Notes: a model not told the origin generated them from the sequence alone. A DNA stretch of 5,135 bases from Clostridia bacterium (GCA_017408625.1 JAFQUG010000032.1:1-5135), one strand, 5' to 3'; shown: positions 1 to 5,135, counted from the first letter of the stretch. Translations and numbers: made by a program.

Positions 1-23
1 ATGCCCGTATCCGTCAAGCATGA

Positions 24-52
24 TTGACAAGGTTTTCCGGATATGGTATAAT
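24..52 (+). promoter_or_regulatory. Consensus sigma-A promoter for the aldo/keto reductase gene
   Basis: A perfect -35 box TTGACA (24-29) and a perfect -10 box TATAAT (47-52) are separated by exactly 17 bases. TGG directly before the -10 box adds an extended -10 (TGn) element. Transcription should begin near 58-60, giving a leader of only about 25 bases before the ATG at 84. No operator-like palindrome overlaps the boxes, so high constitutive expression is the simplest reading; this is inference. Confidence 0.88.
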
Positions 53-67
53 AAACACAATATAAGC

Positions 68-73
68 AAAGGA
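68..73 (+). promoter_or_regulatory. Ribosome binding site of the aldo/keto reductase gene
   Basis: AAAGGA lies 10 bases before the ATG at 84. It is a moderate Shine-Dalgarno match and supports that ATG as the start. Confidence 0.7.
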
Positions 74-83
74 CGGTAGCATC

Positions 84-1226
84 ATGCAATACAGAATACT
101 CGGAAACACGGGACTATACGTCAGTGAAATCGGCGTTGGCGGCGAATGGCTGGAAAGACATAACGCCGGGGAGGTCAAGGCGGTCATGGACGCTTGCTTT
201 GCACAGGGCATCAATATCGTGGATTGCTTCATGTCCGAGCCAAACGTGCGCACCAATATCGGTAACGCCATCAAGGAATACCGCCACAAGTGGATCGTGC
301 AGGGCCACGTGGGCTCTGCATGGAGAGACGGCCAGTACGTGCGCACGCGTGACATGGACGAGGTCAAGGCAGCGTTTGCTGATCTGCTCGCAAGATTTCA
401 GACCGATTATATTGATCTTGGCATGATCCATTTCGTGGATAAGCTTGACGACTGGAACATAGTGCTCTCCTGCGGATTTATGGACTACATGATTGAGCTC
501 AAAAAGAGCGGCGCGATCCGGCACATCGGTCTTAGCACTCACAATACCAATATCGCACGCCTTGCTGTGGAGCATGGAGTTGTGGAGGTCATTCTCTTCT
601 CACTCAATCCCGCATACGACCTGCTGCCCCCTACCGAGAATATCGACGATTTCTTTGTGGACGAATACGATGCAAAATTTGCGGGCATTGACCCCGAGCG
701 CGCAGACCTTTATAAGCTTTGCGAGCAAAAGGGCGTGGCCATCACGGTCATGAAGGGCCTTGGCGGCGGCAGACTGCTGGATGCAAAGCGTTCGCCCTTT
801 GGCGTGGCACTTTCCCCCGTGCAGTGCCTGCATTATGCCCTGACCCGCCCGGCTGTTGCAAGCGTGCTGATCGGCTTTGATAACGCAGATCAGATTCCCG
901 CATCTCTTGCATACGAGAGTGCGAACGATGACGAGAAGGACTACGCCACCGTGCTTGCCAATGCGCCCAGACACGCATATAGCGGACAATGCACCTATTG
1001 CGGACATTGCAAGCCCTGCCCTGTCAATATTGATATTGCCATGGTCAATAAGCTTTACGACCTTGCCACTATGCAGGAGAGCGTGCCCGCATCGGTCAAG
1101 GAGCATTACGCAAATCTTGACGCACACGCAGACGATTGCCTTGCCTGCGGCGCATGCGAGTCAAGATGCCCCTTCGACGTGCCGGTCATTGAGAAAATGA
1201 AAACCACGGCGGAGCTCTTCAAGTAA
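84..1226 (+). CDS. Aldo/keto reductase-like protein with C-terminal 2x[4Fe-4S] ferredoxin domain
   Basis: This 380-residue protein has an N-terminal aldo/keto reductase TIM barrel (about 1-295) and a C-terminal ferredoxin-like tail (about 300-365). Barrel signs are the opening MQYRILGNTGLYVSEIGVGG, the segment TDYIDLGMIH (107-116) with the expected His116, IRHIGLSTHN (145-154) and the late cofactor-side strand VASVLIGFDN (258-267). The tail carries two cluster motifs: Cys303/306/309/312 followed by Pro, and Cys352/355/358/362 followed by Pro. Ferredoxin-tailed family members are presumed NAD(P)-linked or electron-bifurcating-type oxidoreductases in anaerobes, with unknown substrates. The usual catalytic Tyr after Asp47 is absent (the stretch reads DCFMSEP) and the usual Lys appears to be His75 (IVQGHVG). 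No signal peptide or membrane segment is seen, so it is cytoplasmic. It stands alone behind its own promoter. Family assignment is firm; substrate and catalytic ability are unknown. Confidence 0.92.
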   Translation: MQYRILGNTGLYVSEIGVGGEWLERHNAGEVKAVMDACFAQGINIVDCFMSEPNVRTNIGNAIKEYRHKWIVQGHVGSAWRDGQYVRTRDMDEVKAAFADLLARFQTDYIDLGMIHFVDKLDDWNIVLSCGFMDYMIELKKSGAIRHIGLSTHNTNIARLAVEHGVVEVILFSLNPAYDLLPPTENIDDFFVDEYDAKFAGIDPERADLYKLCEQKGVAITVMKGLGGGRLLDAKRSPFGVALSPVQCLHYALTRPAVASVLIGFDNADQIPASLAYESANDDEKDYATVLANAPRHAYSGQCTYCGHCKPCPVNIDIAMVNKLYDLATMQESVPASVKEHYANLDAHADDCLACGACESRCPFDVPVIEKMKTTAELFK

Positions 1227-1255
1227 GGTTACGTCAATTCATGAAAGTTTTTGTT

Positions 1256-1374
1256 CGACCTTTTTTCAAAAAGGTCGCGGGGTCTTGGGGCAGCGCCCCA
1301 AGTCGCTCGTCGCAACGAGCGAAACCATCTACGCTGTTTTTGGTTCTTTTTGCAGCTCCTTGCTCAAAAAGAAC
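1256..1374. repeat. Train of four hairpins, REP/MITE-like intergenic repeat
   Basis: Four inverted repeats follow one another in the gap between the convergent genes. (1) CGACCTTTTT / AAAAAGGTCG at 1256-1265 / 1268-1277. (2) CTTGGGGC / GCCCCAAG at 1284-1291 / 1295-1302, loop AGC. (3) TCGCTCGT / ACGAGCGA at 1303-1310 / 1315-1322, loop CGCA. (4) GTTCTTTTTG / CAAAAAGAAC at 1343-1352 / 1365-1374, with an inner AGC/GCT extension (1354-1356 / 1362-1364). All arms pair perfectly. Hairpins 1 and 4 share a lead-in, GTTTTTGTTC (1247-1256) and GTTTTTGGTTC (1336-1346), as if built from related units. No open frame here looks real. The arrangement resembles repeated extragenic palindromes I associate with Oscillospiraceae genomes, but that link is from memory. 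Confidence 0.75.
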
Positions 1375-1415
1375 GGAGAAAATTTTCTCACATAGTATCC
1401 AAACAGCCAAAAATC

Positions 1416-1442
1416 AGGGAGACACCACGTGGGTGTCTCCCT
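1416..1442. terminator. Bidirectional intrinsic terminator between convergent genes
   Basis: An 11-bp perfect stem, AGGGAGACACC (1416-1426) with GGTGTCTCCCT (1432-1442), encloses the loop ACGTG. On the plus strand it is followed by TCTCTTTT; on the minus strand by GATTTTTGG. It can therefore end both the minus-strand operon, whose last gene stops at 1449, and plus-strand transcription from the reductase gene. The T-rich tail is better on the minus strand (five consecutive T), so its main client is probably the DUF5722 gene. Confidence 0.85.
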
Positions 1443-1448
1443 TCTCTT

Positions 1449-3047
1449 TTACTGCTTCCAGCTCTCGATATTAACCTCTGCATCGGGCATTGTGGGCGCA
1501 AGCAGGCTGTCGTACAGCTCTGCGCCGATATATGCCCTTGCCTCGTCTACCCACTTCTGCCACTCGTCGGTGCCAAAGGCACGCATGGCGTAGCAGATCT
1601 TTTTGTAATCGCCGGGATTGATCAAAAGATGCATATCGTCCGCATAGCCCTTTTCATAACGCAGCCCAAGGTGAAGCTCGCTCTCGTCACCAAGCGGCAT
1701 GTCGGCATAGCGATTGATCAAAAACCACGTGATATTCGGACATTTCCGGAGCTTTTCCATAAGCAGCACAAACGCATACGCGCCCTTATTTTCGGACTCG
1801 GGGTCGTTGTAATCGGTATGGAAGCCCTGCTCATCGCATACAACCGTGCGCACCTTGCCGCGGTACAAAAACTCGGGCAGCTCGACCAAAGCCTGCAGCA
1901 TTTCCAGATTTTTCATGGTAATGCGTGGCGTGTTCCAATCATAGGTTGCAGTGGTATCGTTGTAAAAATCCGGCTTGGTCAGATTTTCGGGGTACGGATG
2001 TGCCGCAATGCCCCAGTCAAAGTCACCGTCACGCTTACAGTATTCGGCAAGATATGCCAGCACCGAGCGGCCGTGATACATATGCTGCGCGTCATCCTTG
2101 AGCGCAGATGCAAAATAGTGATCAAGCGAGATATTGACCCGCGAATATGCGTTGTACTTGCGCGCGATCAGATGCGCAAGACGCAAGGAAACGGTATATT
2201 CCTCCATGAAGTCCGCGCAATCGATCGCACCCATGTTGTGCCAGACGTCCTGTGCGTTGATCTCGTTGCCGATATCCATGACGTCGCTGCAGTAAAGCGG
2301 ACTTGCCTTGTCCATGTAACGCGCGCACATAAAATCAATGAACGCGCAGTACATCCAAAAGCCCTCCTCGGTGCGCAGGTTGAACGCGCTCATCTGTTCG
2401 TTAAAGCCCGTCGCCTCGTAGCCGGGGTGACCGATGATCTTGGTCAGCGCGTCGTCAGAGCCCTTGAGTCTGTAAGAAAAGCGGTTGATGGCACGGATCA
2501 GACAGGGAATGCCGCGCGCGATGCAGGGCTGCATGAGTCTGTCGTAGAGATCCATGGTGGTCTTGTCAAAATAATAGGTCTTGCCGCAAAAGACGTGCGG
2601 AATGTCGTTCTCGCCGGGTGTGACGGTCTGGATCCAGGGGCTGTTGATCTCGGTCATCATGCAGCCCATGCCAAGGTAATCTATGTCCTCGGGGATAGAG
2701 GTCACCCACGTACCAACCGGCCGCGACACCTCGAAGGGCGCGGGCGCAGAAGCCGAGCAATCCTCGGTCATGTCGGTCACATAGCGCACACCGTCGATGC
2801 ACTTGCCGTTCACGTCCACCTCAAAGCGGCAAAGCAGCAGGTCAACGTCTCCTGCGTAGCGGTCAAAGATCACGCTGTGCTTTCTCTTTTTATCTGTCAC
2901 CTGCACGATCTTGCCGTGATGCTTGCGGCGCGCATCCCCCGTAACAAGCGGCAATCTTGCCTGTGCATATACGTGTGTTACGATAGGCAGCTCGGGGATC
3001 ACGATCTCGATCTGTGTGGGTGTTGCGATAATCTGTTCTACTCTCAT
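1449..3047 (-). CDS. DUF5722-like putative glycoside hydrolase (clan GH-A-like TIM barrel), cytoplasmic
   Basis: From the ATG at 3047 this is a 532-residue protein. An N-terminal region of about 110 residues, rich in predicted beta strands, precedes a TIM-barrel-like domain. Motifs that resemble those of DUF5722 proteins are GNE (260-262, ending strand 4 in clan GH-A style, putative acid/base Glu262), SLDH (307-310), DWG (344-346), HPYP (350-353) and DEQGF (405-409, putative nucleophile Glu406). No signal peptide or membrane helix is present, so any substrate would be intracellular. An in-frame TTG at 3056 would add three residues, but it abuts the ribosome binding site with no spacer; the ATG has a 9-base spacer and is preferred. 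It is the last gene of the operon, one base after the nitroreductase stop and just before the terminator at 1416. The family has no characterised activity known to me; hydrolase function is inferred from the two Glu motifs. Confidence 0.82.
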   Translation of the reverse strand: MRVEQIIATPTQIEIVIPELPIVTHVYAQARLPLVTGDARRKHHGKIVQVTDKKRKHSVIFDRYAGDVDLLLCRFEVDVNGKCIDGVRYVTDMTEDCSASAPAPFEVSRPVGTWVTSIPEDIDYLGMGCMMTEINSPWIQTVTPGENDIPHVFCGKTYYFDKTTMDLYDRLMQPCIARGIPCLIRAINRFSYRLKGSDDALTKIIGHPGYEATGFNEQMSAFNLRTEEGFWMYCAFIDFMCARYMDKASPLYCSDVMDIGNEINAQDVWHNMGAIDCADFMEEYTVSLRLAHLIARKYNAYSRVNISLDHYFASALKDDAQHMYHGRSVLAYLAEYCKRDGDFDWGIAAHPYPENLTKPDFYNDTTATYDWNTPRITMKNLEMLQALVELPEFLYRGKVRTVVCDEQGFHTDYNDPESENKGAYAFVLLMEKLRKCPNITWFLINRYADMPLGDESELHLGLRYEKGYADDMHLLINPGDYKKICYAMRAFGTDEWQKWVDEARAYIGAELYDSLLAPTMPDAEVNIESWKQ

Positions 3048-3048
3048 G

Positions 3049-3579
3049 TCAGTCAACCACCTTTATAAGTTCTTCCATGTCCTTGCGCTTCTTCTGTCGC
3101 AGCTTATCGTCCGCCTTGGCATATCCGAGAGATATTACCAGGCGCACCTTTTCCTCAATGCCGCAGATCTTGCGCAGCTCCTTATCGTCCAGCCAGCCGA
3201 GAATGCAGGTGGAAAGCCCCTGTGCGGTAGCCTCTGCGGTCAGATACGCGGTCATGATGCCGATATCGATAGAACGGTAGTCGTTGTCCTTGACCTTTGC
3301 GCCAAGTGCAGCGGTTGCGTTATAGGAGGCCTCGGAAATGACCAGCATCACAGGGCAATCGGTAGCAAACTTGTTCATGCCCATGCCCTGCACCGCCTTT
3401 GCGGCTGCCTTGGCAGCGTCACCCTTGCAGACCGTGATATGATAAGGCTGCGCGTTGCAGGCCGAGGGGGCAAGTCGCGCAGACGCTAAAATGGCATCCA
3501 ATTTTTCCTGTTCCACCTCTCTTGCCGCGTCATAGCTACGGCAGGATTGGCGGGTATTTGCAATTTCGGTAAAATTCAT
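3049..3579 (-). CDS. Nitroreductase family protein (FMN-dependent oxidoreductase)
   Basis: This 176-residue protein has the usual length of small single-domain nitroreductases. The N-terminal FMN-phosphate motif RQSCRSY (10-16) supplies Arg10, Ser12 and Arg14. APSACNAQPY (37-46) contributes Asn42 and Gln44 near the flavin. DIGIMTAYLTAEATAQGLST (105-124) is the central dimer helix, VISLGYA (148-154) is the conserved late strand, and KKRKDMEEL (163-171) is the C-terminal basic FMN-phosphate segment. Family members are homodimers that use NAD(P)H to reduce quinones, nitro compounds or other acceptors; the physiological substrate cannot be told. The ATG at 3579 has TAAGGAGA six bases upstream, overlapping the stop codon of the phosphatase gene. 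Its own 3' end (codons for KV in the final KVVD) supplies the ribosome binding site of the DUF5722 gene, so the three genes are very likely co-transcribed and translationally coupled. Confidence 0.92.
   Translation of the reverse strand: MNFTEIANTRQSCRSYDAAREVEQEKLDAILASARLAPSACNAQPYHITVCKGDAAKAAAKAVQGMGMNKFATDCPVMLVISEASYNATAALGAKVKDNDYRSIDIGIMTAYLTAEATAQGLSTCILGWLDDKELRKICGIEEKVRLVISLGYAKADDKLRQKKRKDMEELIKVVD
3057..3064 (-). promoter_or_regulatory. Ribosome binding site deciding the DUF5722 gene start
   Basis: AAAGGTGG on the minus strand lies inside the last codons of the nitroreductase gene. It is 9 bases from the ATG at 3047 and zero bases from the in-frame TTG at 3056, which favours the ATG. 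Confidence 0.7.
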
Positions 3580-3584
3580 ATAAA

Positions 3585-3592
3585 TCTCCTTA
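3585..3592 (-). promoter_or_regulatory. Ribosome binding site of the nitroreductase gene, overlapping the phosphatase stop codon
   Basis: TAAGGAGA on the minus strand contains the TAA stop of the phosphatase gene (3590-3592) and a strong AAGGAG core ahead of the ATG at 3579. The overlap suggests translational coupling. Confidence 0.8.
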
Positions 3593-4054
3593 TTTGAGTA
3601 TCTCTTTCAAAAGCCCCTCGCAGCCGGCAAGGATGTCGGCGTAGGTCACGTCAAAGCGACGGGTGTACCACGGGTCGGCCACGTCGCCGCCCTTGGGGGT
3701 ATAGTCCATCAGCTTTCGGATCTTTCCCTGCGGGTCACCGCCCAGCATGCGGTGCATATTGAGAATATTGGCGCTGTCCATGCCGATAAAAAGGTCGTAT
3801 TTGTCGTAATCGGCGCGTGTCAGCTGCACGGCACGCTTGCCCTCACAGGAAATTCCGTGCCCCGCAAGCTCGGCCTTGGCAGGCGGATACACGGGATTGC
3901 CCACACCGCCCCAGATCTCCTCGGTGCTGGTGGCACTTGACGCGATGACAAACTGATCGGCCATTCCCCGCTCCGAAACCATCTTTTTGAGCACGAATTC
4001 GGCCATGGGGCTGCGGCAGATATTGCCGTGGCAGACAAACATAATGCGCATCAT
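3590..4054 (-). CDS. Low-molecular-weight protein tyrosine phosphatase
   Basis: This 154-residue protein matches the usual family length of about 140-160. The P-loop VCHGNICRS (7-15) is the family signature C-X5-R-S, with nucleophile Cys8, Arg14 and Ser15; Cys13 sits where many members have a second Cys that protects the first from oxidation. The general-acid loop is DVADPWYTRRF (124-134), with Asp127 as the expected proton donor. Substrates in bacteria include phosphotyrosine on protein kinases controlling polysaccharide export, arginine phosphate (YwlE-type) and others. Residue Ile12 follows Asn11; in YwlE, the arginine phosphatase, this selectivity position is a Thr, so Ile here argues more for phosphotyrosine, though this is inference. 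No cognate kinase is in the window. It is the first gene of a three-gene operon with its own promoter and an exceptionally strong ribosome binding site, which favours the ATG at 4054 over the adjacent one at 4051. Confidence 0.93.
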   Translation of the reverse strand: MMRIMFVCHGNICRSPMAEFVLKKMVSERGMADQFVIASSATSTEEIWGGVGNPVYPPAKAELAGHGISCEGKRAVQLTRADYDKYDLFIGMDSANILNMHRMLGGDPQGKIRKLMDYTPKGGDVADPWYTRRFDVTYADILAGCEGLLKEILK

Positions 4055-4056
4055 GG

Positions 4057-4066
4057 GATCACCTCC
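4057..4066 (-). promoter_or_regulatory. Very strong ribosome binding site of the phosphatase gene
   Basis: GGAGGTGATC on the minus strand is a ten-base perfect complement to the usual 3' end of bacterial 16S rRNA, with the GGAGG core seven bases before the ATG at 4054. This is longer than the other Shine-Dalgarno sites in the window and predicts efficient initiation. Confidence 0.85.
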
Positions 4067-4080
4067 GGGACGTTTTCTTT

Positions 4081-4109
4081 ATTATAGCATAAGAAACAGG
4101 TTTTTGCAA
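4081..4109 (-). promoter_or_regulatory. Sigma-A promoter of the phosphatase-nitroreductase-DUF5722 operon
   Basis: On the minus strand, TTGCAA (4104-4109) and a perfect TATAAT (4081-4086) are 17 bases apart, and TGC before the -10 box gives an extended -10 element. Transcription should start near 4073-4075, about 20 bases before the phosphatase ATG. The -35 box is imperfect (4 of 6 consensus positions). Confidence 0.82.
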
Positions 4110-4170
4110 CAATAACCAATCATTACAGTCTGTTTTTTGCTCAAAAGGCATAGATAACTATCCCCCATCA

Positions 4171-4308
4171 CACATTTTTGTCTGTCATCCTCGAGCGAAG
4201 CGAAGGATCTTGACAAAAATGTGCTACGTAAAAACACACTACGCCCTCGCAAGATCCTTCGCTTCGCTCAAGGATGACATCACTGCCGAGCAGTGGTGTC
4301 GCGAGGGC
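4171..4308. repeat. Interlocked inverted-repeat complex, possible MITE-like or palindromic repeat
   Basis: Four inverted repeats interlock in the gap between two transcription units. (A) CACATTTTTGTC (4171-4182) pairs with GACAAAAATGTG (4212-4223). (B) Arms of 30 bases at 4183-4212 and 4250-4279 pair at 29 of 30 positions (mismatch 4192/4270); each contains GCGAAGCGAAGGATCTTG or its complement. (C) GCCCTCGC (4243-4250) pairs with GCGAGGGC (4301-4308). (D) GACATCACTGC (4276-4286) pairs with GCAGTGGTGTC (4290-4300) with one G-T wobble and loop CGA. Arm 1 of B lies within repeat A and arm 2 within repeat C, so B is mutually exclusive with A and with C+D. The B core resembles a GGATCTT/GGATGACA palindrome I recall as scattered through many bacterial genomes. 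No credible coding frame is present. The rest of this gap (4110-4170) shows nothing I can identify. Confidence 0.8.
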
Positions 4309-4339
4309 AAAAAGAAACGGCAAGCACATACTTGCCGTT
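4309..4339 (-). terminator. Intrinsic terminator of the obg-ppa unit
   Basis: Read on the minus strand, AACGGCAAG pairs with CTTGCCGTT (4331-4339 with 4316-4324, 9 bp, loop of six) and is followed by TCTTTTTG. It lies 10 bases downstream of the ppa stop and separates this unit from the next promoter at 4109. Confidence 0.87.
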
Positions 4340-4348
4340 CTTCTCTTT

Positions 4349-4900
4349 TTACATATGTCCTGCGAAATCGCCGCGGGCTTCCATCATGCTGTACTGATCA
4401 ATGGCAGCTTGGATGATTGCCTTGGCTTCCTCTGCGCTATGCAGCTCCTTGACTGCAGTCTGCTTGTTTTCCAGCTGCTTATACACGGTAAAGAAGTGCA
4501 TAATTTCATCAAAGACGTGTCTGGGCAGCTCGTTCAACGTTTTCACATCGCGATAGGTAGGGTCGTTGCAAGGCAGCGCGATGATCTTGTCGTCCAGCTT
4601 ACCGCCGTCGATCATGCGCACCACGCCGATCGGGTACACGTCAACCAACGTCATGGGATAGATCGGCTCGTCGCAAAGCACCAGCACGTCCAAGGGGTCT
4701 CCGTCGTCCGCAAAGGTACGCGGGATAAAGCCGTAGTTTGCGGGATAGTGCGTGGCAGTATACAGAATTCTGTCCAGGCGGCAGATACCCGTCTTTTTGT
4801 CCATTTCATACTTGCACTTGCTTCCCTTGGGGATCTCGATCACGCCCGTAAACTTCTCGGGGGTGATCTCTGCAGGATCGATATCATGCCAGATATTCAT
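4349..4900 (-). CDS. ppa: Family I inorganic pyrophosphatase
   Basis: This 183-residue cytoplasmic enzyme hydrolyses pyrophosphate to two phosphates, pulling biosynthetic reactions such as nucleic acid and aminoacyl-tRNA synthesis forward. The family signature DGDPLDV is at 66-72, with metal-binding Asp66, Asp68 and Asp71. The remaining active-site residues of family I enzymes (by comparison with the E. coli enzyme) are all visible: Glu22, Lys30, Glu32, Arg44, Tyr56 (in YPANYGF), Asp98, Asp103, Lys105, Tyr140 and Lys141. Length is as expected for bacterial family I, and there is no sign of a family II (DHH-type) or membrane pyrophosphatase. The ATG at 4900 has AAGGAGG close upstream. It follows obg by 11 bases and has its own terminator right after the stop, so it is the last gene of that unit. 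The C-terminal tail (about 172-183, MEARGDFAGHM) is not part of the catalytic core. Confidence 0.96.
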   Translation of the reverse strand: MNIWHDIDPAEITPEKFTGVIEIPKGSKCKYEMDKKTGICRLDRILYTATHYPANYGFIPRTFADDGDPLDVLVLCDEPIYPMTLVDVYPIGVVRMIDGGKLDDKIIALPCNDPTYRDVKTLNELPRHVFDEIMHFFTVYKQLENKQTAVKELHSAEEAKAIIQAAIDQYSMMEARGDFAGHM

Positions 4901-4906
4901 ATATAT

Positions 4907-4914
4907 CCTCCTTA
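4907..4914 (-). promoter_or_regulatory. Ribosome binding site of ppa overlapping the obg stop codon
   Basis: TAAGGAGG on the minus strand merges the TAA stop of obg (4912-4914) with a full AAGGAGG Shine-Dalgarno site, 6 bases from the ppa ATG at 4900. This indicates co-transcription and probable translational coupling. Confidence 0.85.
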
Positions 4915-5135
4915 CTTAACGTAGTCAAATTCAAAATCGTAAATGCAAACGGTATCACCGTCGCGGCAGCCCTTTTGCTCCAGTGCCTCGAATACACCAC
5001 TCTTTTGCAGCACCTTCTGGAAATAGTTGAGAGACTCATAATCGCTGAAATTGATGGTGCCCATCAAATTATACAGCCACTCGCCCTCAACGTAGTAGGT
5101 GCCGTGATCGTAGGTAATGGTGGTATCCTTGCCGC
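4912..5135 (-). CDS. obg: GTPase Obg/CgtA, C-terminal part (OCT domain), cut by window edge
   Basis: Only the last 73 codons are in the window; the reading frame continues beyond 5135, and the first complete codon (Gly) ends at 5131. The peptide contains YYVEGEWLYNLMGTINF, then YESLNYFQKVLQKSGVFEAL, then KGCRDGDTVCIYDFEFDYVK at the stop. This order (V-x-G-E, N-F, a helix with FQ..L...GV..AL, then DGDTV.I.DFEF.Y) is the Obg C-terminal (OCT) domain found in Firmicutes and related Obg proteins. Obg is an essential GTPase acting in 50S ribosome assembly and linked to (p)ppGpp and stress signalling. The N-terminal glycine-rich fold and the GTPase domain are not in view, so intactness of the gene cannot be judged. 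ppa follows in the same transcript. Confidence 0.88.
   Translation of the reverse strand, partial: GKDTTITYDHGTYYVEGEWLYNLMGTINFSDYESLNYFQKVLQKSGVFEALEQKGCRDGDTVCIYDFEFDYVK

Noticed and set aside
114..1127. Two minus-strand frames (114-575 and 600-1127) opposite the aldo/keto reductase
   Set aside because: They are codon-aligned shadows of a well-supported gene and show no known motifs.
3054..3056. TTG start for the DUF5722 gene, three codons upstream of the ATG
   Set aside because: It directly abuts the AAAGGTGG ribosome binding site, leaving no spacer; the ATG at 3047 has a normal 9-base spacer.
1251..3068. A 605-codon open frame on the plus strand opposite the DUF5722 gene
   Set aside because: It is codon-aligned with a real gene that avoids TTA, CTA and TCA, which explains its length. 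The translation shows no recognisable domain, its start is a TTG inside a hairpin, and it runs through the hairpin cluster and the terminator.
4210..4238. A plus-strand promoter starting with TTGACA at 4210-4215
   Set aside because: No -10-like sequence lies 16-18 bases downstream (that stretch reads ACACAC), and no plus-strand gene follows.
4171..4308. A CRISPR array or riboswitch
   Set aside because: There are no regularly spaced direct repeats, and no known riboswitch core is recognisable. It lies upstream of the promoter of the next operon, not in its leader.
4210..4416. A possible short plus-strand protein starting in the repeat complex
   Set aside because: It begins at a TTG, reads through the inverted repeats, the terminator and the 3' end of ppa, and has no ribosome binding site.
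4274..4924. A 216-codon plus-strand open frame opposite ppa
   Set aside because: ppa on the other strand has every family I active-site residue; this frame begins within the repeat complex and has no convincing ribosome binding site or family.

Overview
The window looks like a chromosomal segment of an anaerobic, moderately GC-rich Firmicute, most likely a gut-type Clostridium relative of the Oscillospiraceae/Ruminococcaceae kind. This is inference from three things: strong AGGAGG-type ribosome binding sites before the genes, an oxygen-sensitive style aldo/keto reductase with two [4Fe-4S] motifs, and hairpin-rich intergenic repeats of the sort I associate with that group. No phage, plasmid, CRISPR, tRNA, rRNA or transposase gene is visible.

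Layout. At the left end a textbook sigma-A promoter (24-52) drives one plus-strand gene, a ferredoxin-tailed aldo/keto reductase (84-1226). It is followed by about 190 bases holding a train of four hairpins (1256-1374) and a bidirectional terminator (1416-1442) shared with the convergent minus-strand operon. That operon reads right to left: promoter (4081-4109), low-molecular-weight protein tyrosine phosphatase (3590-4054), nitroreductase (3049-3579), then a DUF5722-type glycoside-hydrolase-like protein (1449-3047). The gaps of 10 and 1 bases, and ribosome binding sites lying on or just before the preceding stop codons, argue for one transcript. Upstream of its promoter is a second complex of interlocking inverted repeats (4171-4308), then the terminator (4309-4339) of another minus-strand unit: the 3' end of the ribosome-assembly GTPase gene obg (4912-5135, cut by the window edge) followed 11 bases later by inorganic pyrophosphatase ppa (4349-4900).

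How the genes fit together. obg and ppa are growth and housekeeping functions (ribosome assembly, pyrophosphate removal). The phosphatase-nitroreductase-DUF5722 operon joins a possible signalling or polysaccharide-regulating phosphatase, a flavin enzyme and a putative cytoplasmic glycosidase; no shared pathway can be read from the sequence. The aldo/keto reductase-like protein stands alone and lacks the usual catalytic Tyr and Lys, so its chemistry is open.

The least explained parts are the two intergenic repeat complexes, the divergent active site of the reductase, and the uncharacterised DUF5722 protein. I see no clear evidence of a wholly new multi-gene system here.
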